A stretch of 64,000 nucleotides of DNA from Megaleporinus macrocephalus. Lineage: Eukaryota > Chordata > Actinopteri > Characiformes > Anostomidae. Shown here in pieces: positions 9,057-21,029 of this stretch (position 1 is the stretch's first letter; the number at the start of each line of letters is the position of its first letter). Location: NCBI GenBank assembly GCA_021613375.1, contig CM038704.1:2607647-2671646 (forward strand), written 5' to 3'. Below the pieces are notes generated by a model, which worked only from the letters and a program-made list of their open reading frames with translations, did no database searches and was not told where the DNA came from. The position numbers were made by a program, and so were the translations under genes.

Positions 9057-11815
9057 TCCATGTGTAGCGCTGGTGTGTGTACGCGCTGGTGTGTGTAGCG
9101 CTGGTGTGTGTACGCGCTGGTGTGTGTACGCGCTGGTGTGTGTACGCGCTGGTGTGTGTACACGCTGGTGTGTGTACGCTCTGGTGTGTGTACGCGCTGG
9201 TGTGTGTAGCGCTGGTGTGTGTACGCGCTGGTGTGTGTACGCGCTGGTGTGTGTACGCGCTGGTGTGTGTACGCTCTGGTGTGTGTACGCTCTGGTGTGC
9301 GTACATGCTGGTGTGTGTAGCGCTGGTGTGTGTACGCTCTGGTGTGTGTACGCGCTGGTGTGTGTACACTCTGGTGTGTGTAGCGCTGGTGTGTGTACGT
9401 GCTGGTGTGCGTACGCGCTGGTGTGCGTACGCTCTGGTGTGCGTACGCTCTGGTGTGTGTACGCACTGGTGTGTGTAGTGCTGGTGTGTGTACGCTCTGG
9501 TGTGTGTAGTGCTGGTGTGTGTAGTGCTGGTGTGTGTACGCTCTGGTGTGTGTAGTGCTGGTGTGTGTACGCTCTGGTGTGTGTACGCTCTGGTGTGTGT
9601 ACATGCTGGTATGTGTACGCTCTGGTGTGTGTGTACATGCTGGTGTGTGTACGCTCTGGTGTGTGTATGCTCTGGTGTGTGTACGCTCTGGTGTGTGTAC
9701 GCTCTGGTGTGTGTACGCTCTGGTGTGTGTGTACATGCTGGTGTGTGTACGCTCTGGTGTGTGTACGCGCTGGTGTGTGTGCACGCTGGTGTGTGTACCG
9801 CTGGTGTGTGTACGCGCTGGTGTGTGTACGCTCTGGTGTGTGTACGCTCTGGTGTGTGTACGCTCTGGTGTGTGTACACGCTGGTGTGTTTGTAGTGCTG
9901 GTGTGTGTACGCTCTGGTGTGTGTACGCTCTTGTGTGTGTACACGCTGGTGTGTTTGTAGTGCTGGTGTGTGTACGCTCTGGTGTGTGTACGTGCTGGTG
10001 TGTGTACGTGCTGGTGTGTGTACGCTCTTGTGTGTGTATGCTCTTGTGTGTGTACATGCTGGTGTGTGTACGCTCTGGTGTGTGTATGCTCTGGTGTGTG
10101 TACGCTCTGGTGTGTGTACGCTCTGGTGTGTGTGTACATGCTGGTGTGTGTACGCTCTGGTGTGTGTACGCTCTGGTGTGTGTGTACATGCTGGTGTGTG
10201 TACGCTCTGGTGTGTGTACGCTCTGGTGTGTGTACGCTCTGGTGTGTGTACGCGCTGGTGTGTGTGTACATGCTGGTGTGTGTACGCTCTGGTGTGTGTA
10301 CGCTCTGGTGTGTGTACGTGCTGGTGTGTGTACGCTCTGGTGTGTGTACGCTCTGGTGTGTGTACGTGCTGGTGTGTGTACGCGCTGGTGTGTGTACACT
10401 CTGGTGTGTGTACGCGCTGGTGTGTGTGCGCGCTGGTGTGTGTGTGCGCGCTGGTGTGTGTACGCACTGGTGTGTGTACACGCATGTGTGTGTAGTGCTG
10501 GTGTGTGTACGCACTGGTGTGTGTACACGCATGTGTGTGTAGTGCTGGTGTGTGTACGCTCTGGTGTGTGTACGCTCTGGTGTGTGTACGCGCTGGTGTG
10601 TGTACGCTCTGGTGTGTGTACGCTCTGGTGTGTGTACGCGCTGGTGTGTGTACACGCTGGTGTGTGTACGCGCTGGTGTGTGTACGCTCTGGTGTGTGTA
10701 CGCTCTGGTGTGTGTACGCTCTGGTGTGTGTACGCGCTGGTGTGTGTGCACGCTGGTGTGTGTAGCACTGGTGTGTGTACGCTCTGGTGTGTGTACGCTC
10801 AGGTGTGTGTACGCTCTGGTGTGTGTACGCTCTGGTGTGTGTACGCTCTGGTGTGTTTGTAGTGCTGGTGTGTGTACGCTCTGGTGTGTGTACACTCTTG
10901 TGTGTGTACACGCTGGTGTGTTTGTAGTGCTGGTGTGTGTACGCTCTTGTGTGTGTACACGCTGGTGTGTTTGTAGTGCTGGTGTGTGTACGCTCTGGTG
11001 TGTGTACGTGCTGGTGTGTGTACGTGCTGGTGTGTGTACGCTCTTGTGTGTGTACGCTCTTGTGTGTGTACGTGCTGGTGTGTGTACGTGCTGGTGTGTG
11101 TACGCTCTGGTGTGTGTACATGCTGGTGTGTGTGTACGTGCTGGTGTGTGTACGCGCTGGTGTGTGTACGCTCTGGTGTGTGTACGCTCTGGTGTGTGTA
11201 CGCGCTGGTGTGTGTGTACATGCTGGTGTGTGTACGCTCTGGTGTGTGTACGCTCTGGTGTGTGTGTACATGCTGGTGTGTGTACGCTCTGGTGTGTGTA
11301 TGCTCTGGTGTGTGTACGCTCTGGTGTGTGTACGCTCTGGTGTGTGTACATGCTGGTGTGTGTACGCTCTGGTGTGTGTACGCTCTGGTGTGTGTGTACA
11401 TGCTGGTGTGTGTACGCTCTGGTGTGTGTGTACATGCTGGTGTGTGTACGTGCTGGTGTGTGTACGCTCTGGTCTTTGTGTACATGCTGGTGTGTGTACG
11501 CGCTGGTGTGTGTACACTCTGGTGTGTGTACGCTCTGGTGTGTGTACACTCTGGTGTGTGTACGCGCTGGTGTGTGTGTACGCGCTGGTGTGTGTACACT
11601 CTGGTGTGTGTACGCTCTGGTCTTTGTGTACATGCTGGTGTGTGTACGCGCTGGTGTGTGTACGCTCTGGTGTGTGTACGCTCTGGTGTGTGTGTACATG
11701 CTGGTGTGTGTACGCTCTGGTGTGTGTACGCTCTGGTGTGTGTGTACGCTCTGGTGTGTGTACGCTCTGGTGTGTGTACGCTCTGGTGTGTGTACACTCT
11801 GGTGTGTGTGTGTGC
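9057..11815 (+). repeat. 16-bp GT-rich minisatellite, about 2.75 kb
   Basis: About 170 copies of a 16-bp unit (TACGCTCTGGTGTGTG and TACGCGCTGGTGTGTG), mixed with 14-15-bp units containing GTAGCGCTGG or GTAGTGCTGG and 18-bp units containing GTGTGTGTACATGCTGG. A 16-bp unit without stops cycles through three frames and gives a 16-residue repeat, so very long frames open on both strands (reverse 8824-11973, 1049 codons, rich in THQ/HTP). I regard these as artefacts. Alternating purine-pyrimidine GT/AC tracts could adopt Z-DNA. Confidence 0.95.
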
Positions 11816-12583
11816 ACGTCCTGGGAGAATGGGGGGATGGAGGACGCAGCTTCCTCTTCCATGTGAGGAATGTCTCCATGAGAGTTCCTGTTTAGAAAGC
11901 CAGCCCACTCTTCCTCTCCCTCTCTCACTCTCCCTCTCTCACTCCCTCTCTCACTCTTTGCTCTCTCTCTCATGTTGGCAGCAGCCCATGCGGTGCTTAT
12001 GCTCAGATGAGTGCTTGGCGATAAGGCGGAGCGCGGCGAGGCTCAGGCGAAGGTAGATTATCCCTCCCCGGAACGCTGGCAGCCCCACAGAGAGCCCGCC
12101 GCCGCCGTGTGTTGTGTCTCTGCGCTGGTGGGAAAGCGAGAAGACAGAGAAGGAGAGGCAGACTGAGGCGGGGGAGGTGATGGTTGAGGAGGGGGGGTGG
12201 TGGGGTGGCTGGGAGTGAAAAAAAAAGAAAAAGTGAACTGAGAACGAAAGGCGGGGAGACATGGCAGAGAGAAAGAGAGCGGGCGAGAGACACCGAGAGA
12301 GAGCAGGAGAGCCGAGCTGAGCCGAGCTGAATTCAGGGCAGGCTTCACAAAAGGCTGCACAACAAAAGGCCCGGAGCTGAATGTCTGCGTGCGGCTCGGC
12401 GCGTCTCAGACGCCGTGATTGGACAAGCCGATCCCATGGTTTGTTAAGCAGACATGCTGTATGTTTAAAGAAGAAAGCGAGACCGCCGGCGTCTCGGCTC
12501 CCAGTCAGGCGGGCTTCCCGCGGACCGCCGTCGCTCAATCAGAGCTCGGATAAACGCTCCTAAGGCTCACGGCAAACTCTCTG
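11816..12583. other. CpG-richer unique block
   Basis: A CT-rich run (11920-11975) is followed by sequence rich in CpG, particularly 12010-12130 and 12390-12560, with an inverted CCAAT (GATTGGACAAG, 12417-12427). It could be a CpG island or an enhancer, but no exon next to it can be supported. Reverse open frames here are low-complexity Pro/Ser readings. Confidence 0.45.
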
Positions 12584-13640
12584 CGTACTCGAGTGCCTGA
12601 GAGTCGGTGGAAAGCCAGCCGCCGGGAAGCGTGCAGACGGGGTCCGGGCCTCAAATCTCACCCAGCGCTCTGGGACTCAGTGTTGATGGGTCTTGCAGGT
12701 TTTCCAAGTGGTTGTTAGGAATCCCGTTTTCTTCCTCAATCATCTCCAAACATCTCCACGGCAACTCTATACGTACTCGAGTGCCTGAGAGTCGGTGGAA
12801 AGCCAGCCGCCGGGAAGTGGAGGTGAGCTCTGCAGCGTTCCGGGTACAGCAGTTCCACCACGGGGAACCTGCAGACGGGATCCGGGCCTGAAATCTCACC
12901 CAGCACTCTGGGACTCAGTGTTGATGGGTCTTGCAGGTTTTCCAAGTGGTTGTTAGGAATCCCGTTTTCTTCCTCAATCATCTCCAAACATCTCCACGGC
13001 CAATTCTATACGTACTCGAGTGCCTGAGAGTCGGTGGAAAGCCAGCCGCCGGGAAGCGTGCAGACGGGGTCCGGGCCTCAAATCTCACCCAGCGCTCTGG
13101 GACTCAGTCGATTCGGTTGATTACAGCAGGACAGTGTTGGTGGGTCTTGCAGGTTTTCCAAGTGGTTGTTAGGAACCCCATTTTCTCTGCAGTTCAGGTT
13201 CTGTAACTTTCTTCTTCCTCGTTCATCTCCAGACATCTCCACGGCAAACTCTCTACGTACTCGAGTGCCTGGGAGTCTGTGGAAAGCCAGGTGCCGGGAA
13301 GCGGAGGTGAGCTCTGCAGCGTTCCGGGTACAGCAGTTCCACCACAGAGAACCTGCAGACGGGATCCGGGCCTGAAATCTCACCCAGTGCTCTGGGACTC
13401 CTTCGATTCGGTTGATTACAGCATTGACGGATGCATTACGATCAGCTGTCTGATCAATTCCTGTGTGTTCGGGAAGTTTGTCCTCAGGGATCGAGGCTGT
13501 GGATCTCAGAGGCAGCTTCCTCACTGGACTGGCTGAGCTATTCCAGTGTCGTTCCCATTTGATCCCACCTCCATCACTGTAATGTGACACTCTCACGACT
13601 CTCAGAAGCTGGATAAGCATTTTCAGGTAACCCCAAACAG
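12584..13640. repeat. Four-copy composite tandem repeat (188-245 bp units)
   Basis: The phrase CGTACTCGAGTGCCTG recurs at 12584, 12772, 13011 and 13256, giving spacings of 188, 239 and 245 bp. Each unit joins GTCGGTGGAAAGCCAG, CGGGCCT(C/G)AAATCTCACC and CTTGCAGGTTTTCC. Only the last segment belongs to the Tc1-like repeat family that follows, so two unrelated sequences were fused before being duplicated. No gene. Confidence 0.8.
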
Positions 13641-14860
13641 GTTCAGTGAGGTTCTGGACTCGGTCCATTGTTCTGGGAGCAGCTTCTTTGTCTGGTGTCT
13701 CGTTTTCTCACAGAGGAGCTTCTTGAACATCTACACATCCTTTCAGACGCCACAGTCTTAAGGTGTCTTTTCACAGTAGAAGGATGGACAGAAACAGTGG
13801 ATGTTCTCAGATCTGAAGAAGCTTGACGTTCTCCTCTCTTTCAAATATCAAAGTGCTGTTTATCTGATGGAGGAGGACAGTGTTGATGGGTCTTGCAGGT
13901 CTTCCAGGTGGTTGTTAGGAACCCAATTTTCTCTGCAGTTCCAGTTCTGTGACTTTCTTCGTCCTCATTCATCTCCAAACATCTTCAGAACAAGGAGAGA
14001 AACACCTGTGCATGTTCTTAGATCTGAAGCAGCTTCATTTCCTCCTCCTTCACAGAAAGATGTAGGTGCTGTTTACCTGTTGGAGAAGGAACAGTGTTGA
14101 TGGGTCTTGCAGGTCTTCCAGGTGGTTGTTAGGAACCCTATTTTCTCTGCAGTTCAGGTTCTGTGACTTTCTTCTTCCTCATTCATCTCCAAACATCTCC
14201 AGGACAAGGAACAATGTTCAGGCTTGGAAGGAAACACCTGTGCATATTCTCAGATCTGAAGTAGCTCCATGTTCTCCTCTTTCTCAGAAAGATGTAGATG
14301 CTGTTTATCTGGTGAGGGAAGACAGTGTTGGTGGGTCTTGCAGGTCTTCCAGGTGGTTGTTACGAGCCCCATTTTCTCTGCAGTTCTGGTTCGGTTCCTT
14401 TGACTTTCTCCTTCCTCATTCATCTCCAAACATCTCAAGAACAAGGAACAACATTTAGGCTTAGAAAGATACACCTGTAGATAGTTACAGGTTAAATTTT
14501 TCCACTTTCTCAGAAAGATGAAGGTGCGTGGACAATGCTGGTGATCTACTGCATTTTCCAGGTGGTTGTTAGGAGCCCCATTTTCATTGTTGTTCCAGTC
14601 CGGTTCCTTTGACTTTCTCGTTTAAGCTTAGAAAGAAACACCTGTGCATGTTCTCAGATCTGAAGCAGCTTCATTTTCTCCTTCCTCATTCATCTACAAA
14701 TAACTCCAGAACAAGGAACAACATTCAGGCTTAGAAAGAAACACCTGTGGATGTTTGCAGAGGTCAATCTTCTCCTCCTTCTAAGACAGATGAAGGTGCT
14801 GTTTATCTGATGGGGGACAATTCTGGTGGTCTACTGGGTATTTCAGGTAGTTACTAGGAG
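13641..14860 (-). mobile_element. Tandem Tc1-like transposon remnants
   Basis: A segment containing GTGTTGATGGGTCTTGCAGG then CCAGGTGGTTGTTAGGA recurs at about 13880, 14093 and 14325, with weaker copies near 14540 and 14820 (spacing about 210-280 bp). Read in reverse, the related full-length copies (29580-30110, 38700-39130) encode an STVRRxLN stretch typical of the Tc1 DNA-binding region, so these units derive from a Tc1-like element. No intact frame. Confidence 0.65.
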
Positions 14861-15129
14861 GTCCAGTTTCACTGCAGCTTTTAATCATCTTCTGAACTCC
14901 AGTTTGGGGAATTTTGTACTTAGTAGGCTCCATCTCCAACCACTCACGACTTCTTACTGTAGCCTTTTGAAAACTGGAGATAACAATATTGAATATCTGA
15001 TCTTCGCTGATCTGGAAACTGCTGGAGAAATAATAGAACCAGCCAAACTACAGGGGTCTTATTGCTGGCATTCAGGAAACCAGAGACCTCACTTGCTATC
15101 TTCTCTGAAGCATCCATGTTGTTAGAGTC

Positions 15130-15425
15130 AAATGTAGAGTCAGATGTAAATAATCCTACATACAATACAAAGTAACATGAATATGTTATTGTGAGAGAAG
15201 TAGATCAGATCTTGATCCAGTTTGAAGAACAAAGTTAGGTTCCAGATTTCTCCTGGACGCCCCAGACATTGTATGAATGTGTTCAGTTCCTTCAGCAGCA
15301 AATCTTGATTTAGCTTAATGAAGTACTGAGCAGTCAAAGCAGGTATTAGATGAGAACTGATAATAATACTAATGTTTAGGAGAAGCTTGGAAAGAGTTAA
15401 ATAAACACACTGACGTATGGAAATC
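15130..15425 (-). repeat. Dispersed repeat, copy 1 of a near-identical pair
   Basis: About 280 bp is nearly identical (only a handful of differences) to 43965-44235, 28.8 kb away. Both contain CAGATCTTGATCCAGTTTG and GACATTGTATGAATGTG. Both read open on the reverse strand with the same residues (such as LLLKELNTFIQCLGRPGEIW), but the DNA identity is too high to tell coding selection from recent duplication. Unlike copy 2, this copy has no inverted-repeat flanks. Confidence 0.8.
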
Positions 15426-15994
15426 TCCACCCACTGTGCCACTGATTTCAATGAATGCCAAACAAGTTTGTTGTGGGTGCATGTATTCATGATTATACTT
15501 CAATTCCTTCAATGTGTATACGTTTATAAAATTAATATTTAATGAAGATATTCACAGAAATCATAATCTCCACTGTATATATAGACGATTGTTGTTTTTG
15601 GGGACAATCGACTCCAGGGCGAGTATGTTCTGGTTGAGAAATGCCCCCCTCACATCCCCCTCCTGGTACTGCAAGCGCCTACTTGTGCACTGTAGGTGCG
15701 ACGCACTTCCCAGCGATGAGTTAAGAGCGTGAACAGTGAACGGAGGCCTTTCTCTTTGTCTTGCTGGTGAATCAGCAGCTTAACTCGTCCTACCTGAACC
15801 GCAGCACTCAGCGGTGACACTTCTGTTTCTCTATCTCCTCCTTAGTCATCCATCAGTGCTTCCTCGCTCTGATACGCGGACCCCTGGGCTCCGTTCTGAG
15901 GAGCCTGCGGCAGCGTGAGAGGGCACGCAGCCTTCACATTACCCTCTCAGATCATTAGACGTGTTAAGTGTGGGACGAACAAAGACGTGAGGAG

Positions 15995-16044
<50 letters not shown>

Positions 16045-16486
16045 GAACGAGTGGGTGGCAGCGCCGCATTAAGCGGCAGAAAAGAGTCGGAGACCGGGGA
16101 AGGCAGAGGTGCTGCAGGTTAAGGAGGAGAGGAATTCTCCATCAGAAGACATGGAGGAGCGGCAGGAAGGGAAGGGGGGGAGTGGGGACGGGGGTGGTGT
16201 ATGGTGGGGGACTACCCAGGCAGCAGGCGAGCCCTGCACTTTCTGCTTTGATAACAAGCTCGGTGGCATTTTCGCGGCAGATGTGAACCTTTCATGTAGG
16301 TATTAAAGCAATTTGGGTTTAAGAGAGTGATCAAGCAGGTAACCTCGGGCGTCAGCTCTGAATGTCAGGAGAGACGCAGTGGCTCTCAATCAAACAGGCA
16401 CATAGAGTTCGGCTGAGAGAGCTCCAAGAACTGATGTCATGGGTTCGTCTAAACTAAAACAAATGTCAAATGTATTTGAACATATG
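15426..16486. other. Unique block, candidate regulatory DNA
   Basis: Low-repeat DNA with CpGs and a GA microsatellite. At 15586-15610 it holds CGATTGT and ACAATCG facing each other across 11 bp, a pair of SOX-like sites. No supported exon. Weak open frames around 15915-16306 read through the GA tract. Confidence 0.35.
15999..16039 (+). repeat. (AG)n microsatellite
   Basis: About 20 uninterrupted AG dinucleotides. Confidence 0.97.
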
Positions 16487-17504
16487 TGGAATAGTGGTGT
16501 AGTGGTTAGTACGGTGGTGTAGTGGTTAGTATGGTGGTGTAGTGGTTAGTACGGTGGTGTAGTGGTTAGTATGGTGGTGTAGTGTTAGTACGGTGGTGTA
16601 GTGGTTAGTATGGTGGTGTAGTGTTAGTATGGTGGTGTAGTGGTTAGTATGGTGGTGTAGTGTTAGTATGGTGGTGTAGTGGTCAGTACGGTGGTGTAGT
16701 GGTTAGTATGGTGGTGTAGTGGTCAGTATGGTGGTGTAGTGGTTAGTATAGTGGTGTAGTGTTAGTATGGTGGTGTAGTGGTCAGTATGGTGGTGTAGTG
16801 GTTAGTATGGTGGTGTAGTGGTCAGTATGGTGGTGTAGTGTTAGTATGGTGGTGTAGTGGTCAGTATGGTGGTGTAGTGTTAGTATGGTGGTGTAGTGGT
16901 CAGTATGGTGGTGTAGTGGTTAGTATGGTGGTGTAGTGGTTAGTATGGTGGTGTAGTGTTAGTATGGTGGTGCAGAGGTTAGTATGGTGGTGTAGTGGTT
17001 AGTATAGTGGTGTAGTGGTTAGTATGGTGGTGTAGTGGTTAGTATGGTGGTGTAGTGGTTAGTGTGGTGATGTAGTGGTTAGTACGGTGGTGTAGTGGTT
17101 AGTATGGTGGTGTAGTGGTTAGTATAGTGGTGTAGTGGTTAGTACGGTGGTGTAGTGGTTAGTACGGTGGTGTAGTGGTTAGTATGGTGGTGTAGTGGTT
17201 AGTACGGTGGTGTAGTGGTTAGTACGGTGGTGTAGTGGTTAGTAAGGTGGTGTAGTGGTTAGTACGGTGGTGTAGTGGTTAGTACGGTGGTGTAGTGGTC
17301 AGTATGGTGGTGTAGTGGTTAGTATGGTGGTGTAGTGGTTAGTATGGTGGTGTAGTGGTTAGTATGGTGGTGTAGTGGTCAGTACGGTGGTGTAGTGGTT
17401 AGTAAGGTGGTGTAGGGGTTAGTACGGTGGTGTAGTGGTTAGTATGGTGGTGTAGTGGTCAGTATGGTGGTGTAGTGGTCAGTACGGTGGTGTAGTGGTC
17501 AGTA
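16487..17504 (+). repeat. 20-bp SINE box-A minisatellite (array 2)
   Basis: About 50 copies of the same 20-bp unit as 1-1425, including 19-bp variants in which GTGGTTAGTA has lost one base (16575-16880). The last unit passes without a break into CAGTACTGTCTCCTCACAG, the tRNA-like part of the SINE, showing that the repeat unit is the SINE head itself. Confidence 0.94.
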
Positions 17505-17715
17505 CTGTCTCCTCACAGTAAGATGATCTGGGTTGTATTCCCGGTCTGGGTGGTTCTGTGTGGAGTGTGTATGGTCTCTCTGTGTTTGAGTGGGTTCCTC
17601 CAGGTACTCCGGTTTCCTCCTACAGTCCAAACACATGCATGTTAGGATCCTCACTCTAAACTGACCGTAGGTGTGAGTGTTGGTCATGTGATGGACTGGA
17701 GACCTGTTTAAGGTG
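17505..17715 (+). mobile_element. tRNA-derived SINE body (copy 2)
   Basis: Same order as copy 1: CTGTCTCCTCACAG, a box B-like GGTTGTATTCC at 17531-17541 (two departures from the canonical motif), CTCCAGGTACTCCGGTTTCC, CAGTCCAAACACATGC, then the ATGGACTGGAGACCTGTT segment. It ends early near 17712 and lacks the terminal GATGGATGGA tail seen in copy 1. Both copies share the C-to-G change in box B, so they come from the same subfamily. Confidence 0.85.
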
Positions 17716-19425
17716 AAGATAACGTTTCTCATGTCACATATTCGGTTTTGGGAATTCTCCGTTCCTGCGGTTCCATTCTGGCGTCTGTACGAGCTGCAGT
17801 CTGTTACGTAACAGTGTAGGATTTGGAGTTCGGCCCGTTTATCCTCCCTCTTCTGTAAAAGCAGGATTTGTATCTGAAGAACAGAGATTGAGGTTCAGGG
17901 TATGTACAGTTCTGAGTACTGAACTCTCAGTACTACACTACAGAACTAGTTTTTTTAATGAAAGTTTTTTTTCTTCATTACAGGTTTCAGTTTTCATATT
18001 CATTCCACTCCTCAACGTTCGAGGCGTCCTGTGATGTTTCTCAACGCTCTGGCATCTCATTGAAGATTGCAGCTCCCTGCTGACAACTGCACTCGTGCTG
18101 CATTTACGTTACTTGACAGCAAGAATCGCTGCTCGAGTGCCAAACAAAAAAGCTGTACCATCATCAAAGGCACACTTACCAGAGAATGACTGGACTCTGG
18201 AGGCCGTTTGTTCTCGCAGGAGAGGAGGGGGGTGGAAAACGGATGTTGGCCATGAGTCTTTCACAGCTTTGAAATAAGCTGCAAATCAAGCATGAGATAT
18301 CTCCTCGAGATGATTGTGTTGTGTTTAAATATGGGGAGTGAAGTCAGTTCTATGGTGAAGGAGTGGTAGCATATAGGCTGCATGAAATAGAGGAACTGTG
18401 GCATTTAAACACGAGGATATGAAGTTAATTAGGGGTCAGTAAGAGCTCCAGGATGGTTAGAGGAGCTCCTATCTGGACGTTACACCTCCAAGACCAAGCC
18501 TTACTGCTGTAGCCGCCAGGAACGCTCTAACACAGAGTCGGGGGAACTGAGGCCTGGAGGCCAGCAGGGCTTCCCTTCTTCCGTTTCTGAATTCTGACAC
18601 AAGTAAACTTAAACTGTGATCAGGATAAAATGCCCAGCTGCAGTATTACACCACTGTACACTCTAGAATTTGGTTCTAGAATAAAACAAACTGTCTGTTT
18701 TGTTGAGCTCATGAATAATTAGATGAGCTCTGCTCTGATTGGCTGGTTCACAGCGGAGATGATCACACAGAAGCAGCATAGACCAAATAAAATGAGCCTC
18801 TGTGTAAATAAGCTCCACCCACATACTATTTACTTAGCTATGTTAGTTATTTGGAGCTGCTGGTATCTAATATTACCTGTACTAGCTACTCTCTTTGATC
18901 TGGACATCAAACACAAAGTATTTAAAGGTGTCTCTGTGAAACTTTCAGTTGAAGATGATCTGCTTCAACCAGCACACAGTGATCCACTCACACAGCATGG
19001 CTGCTACTTCCAGTCACTGTTGGAGGTTGTGGTGCTAATAAAGGTGGAGCTGCTCGTCTCTTCAGTCTCTTCAGTGTTGAACGCTGAGCTGAAGCTGCTC
19101 CATGGTGTCCGAGTGTTGGAGAAACTGTCCGGAGTGAAACGTACAGACTGCAGAGTTAAAGTTGTTCAGGATTCTGTTAAAGATGTGGGAGCTGAATTCT
19201 CCGTTCCACCTTAAACGGTGCTGTGGTTCCATTCTGGCGTCTGTACGAGCTGCAGTGTTTAAGGTGGAACATTAGATGAAGAATGTGGAGAAGAGGAACT
19301 TCAGGCTGGTTTAAAGATGAACATGGAGCTCTGACTGTTGGGTTGTTTGTTGGGAAGGAATAAAAAGTGGCGACGTTCCCTTCACAGCCTGGAACTCTGG
19401 ATTTCTCCACCACCGTTCTGGTTGC
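17716..19425. other. Mostly unassigned, with a 50-bp direct repeat and a small inverted repeat
   Basis: GAATTCTCCGTTCC plus CCATTCTGGCGTCTGTACGA occurs at 17751-17805 and again at 19193-19255. At 19203-19216 and 19257-19270 a 14-bp inverted repeat (GTTCCACCTTAAAC) encloses the second copy. The same outer motif bounds the inverted repeat at 40753-40985, suggesting one short-element family. A 163-codon forward frame (18723-19214) has no recognisable domain and overlaps this repeat, so it is not called. Confidence 0.5.
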
Positions 19426-20893
19426 TGGTTGGTGTTGTGGTTGTGTGTAAATGTTCTGGTTACTGGTTGGTGTTGTTGTTGTGTGTAAATGTTCTGATTG
19501 GTGTTGTGGTGGTGTGTAAATGTTCTGGTTGGTGTTGTGGTTGTGTGTAAATGTTCTGGTTGGTGTTGTGGTTGTGTGTAAATGTTCTGGTTGCTGGTTG
19601 GTGTTGTCGTTGTGTGTAAATGTTCTGGTTGGTGTTGTGGTTGTGTGTAAATGTTCTGGTTGCTGGTTGGTGTTGTGGTTGTGTGTAAATATTCTGGTTG
19701 CTGGTTGGTGTTGTGGTTGTGTGTAAATGTTCTGGTTGGTGTTGTGGTTGTGTGTACATGTTCTGGTTGCTGGTTGGTGTTATGGTTGTGTGTAAATGTT
19801 CTGGTTGGTGTTGTGGTTGTGTGTACATCTTCTGCTTGCTGGTTGTTGCGGTTGTGTGTAAATGTTCTGGTTGGTGTTGTGGTTGTGTGTAAATGTTCTG
19901 GTTGCTGGTTGGTGTTGTGGTTGTGTGTAAATGTTCTGGTTGGTGTTGTGGTTGTGTGTACATGTTCTGGTTGCTGGTTGGTGTTATGGTTGTGTGTAAA
20001 TGTTCTGGTTGGTGTTGTGGTTGTGTGTAAATGTTCTGGTTGCTGGTTGTGTGTAAATGTTCTGGTTGCTGGTTGGTGTTGTGGTTGTGTGTAAATGTTC
20101 TGGTTGATGTTGTGGTTGTGTGTAAATCTTCTGCTTGCTGGTTGTTGTTGCGGTTGTGTGTAAATGTTCTGGTTGTTGTTGTGGTTGTGTGTAAATGTTC
20201 TGGTTGCTGGTTGGTGTTGTGGTTGTGTGTAAATGTTCTGGTTGCTGGTTGTTGTGGTTGTGTGTAAACGTTCTGGTTGCTGGTTGGTGTTGTGGCTGTG
20301 TGTAAATGTTCTGGTTGCTGGTTGGTGTTGTGGTTGTGTGTAAATGTTCTGGTTGCTGGTTGGTGTTGTGGTTGTGTGTAAATGTTCTGGTTGGTGTTGT
20401 GGTTGTGTGTAAATGTTCTGGTTGCTGGTTGTTGGTGTGGTTGTGTGTAAATGTTCTGGTTGCTGGTTGGTGTTGTGGTTGTGTGTAAATGTTCTGGTTG
20501 CTGGTTGGTGTTATGGTTGTGTGTAAATGTTCTGGTTGCTGGTTGGTGTTGTGGTTGTGTGTAAATGTTCTGGTTGCTGGTTGGTGTTGTGGTTGTGTGT
20601 AAATGTTCTGGTTGCTGGTTGGTGTTATGGTTGTGTGTAAATGTTCTGGTTGCTGGTTGGTGTTGTGTGTAAATGTTCTGGTTGCTGGTTGGTGTTGTGG
20701 TTGTGTGTAAATGTTCTGGTTGGTGTTGTGGTTGTGTGTAAATGTTCTGGTTGCTGGTTGGTGTTGTGCTTGTGTGTAAATGTTCTGGTTGCTGGTTGGT
20801 GTTGTGGTTGTGTGTAAATGTTCTGGTTGCTGGTTGGTGTTGTGGTTGTGTGTAAATGTTCTGGTTGCTGGTTGGTGTTGTGGTTGTGTGTAA
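19426..20893 (+). repeat. 38-bp/31-bp minisatellite
   Basis: About 40 units of GTTCTGGTTGCTGGTTGGTG followed by TTGTGGTTGTGTGTAAAT, mixed with a shorter form lacking GCTGGTT. A few units read ACATCTTCTGCTTGC. Long frames open on both strands (reverse 343 codons, Thr/Gln/Asn/His-rich) are repeat artefacts. Confidence 0.94.
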
Positions 20894-21029
20894 AGTGTGA
20901 AGCGTAAAGACAAGTGTGAAAAGCGTGAGTCCATGTGATGAGCGTACAAGGAACCTGTGTTAAGACTGGGAATGCTCTGCCTAAGACAATGAGAGGTATA
21001 CGTGATTCTGAGCATAGTTAGTTAGATAG

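Noticed and set aside
8824..11973. 1049-, 994- and 574-codon reverse frames and many forward frames in the 16-bp array
   Set aside because: All are produced by a stop-free 16-bp repeat. Several frames are open at once on both strands, and there is no splice, start or domain evidence.
18723..19214. 163-codon forward frame
   Set aside because: Overlaps short dispersed-repeat material and ends in a repeat shared with 17751; no known motif.
19984..21015. 343-codon reverse frame rich in Thr, Gln, Asn and His
   Set aside because: Reading of the 38-bp minisatellite. The non-repeat end has no recognisable domain.
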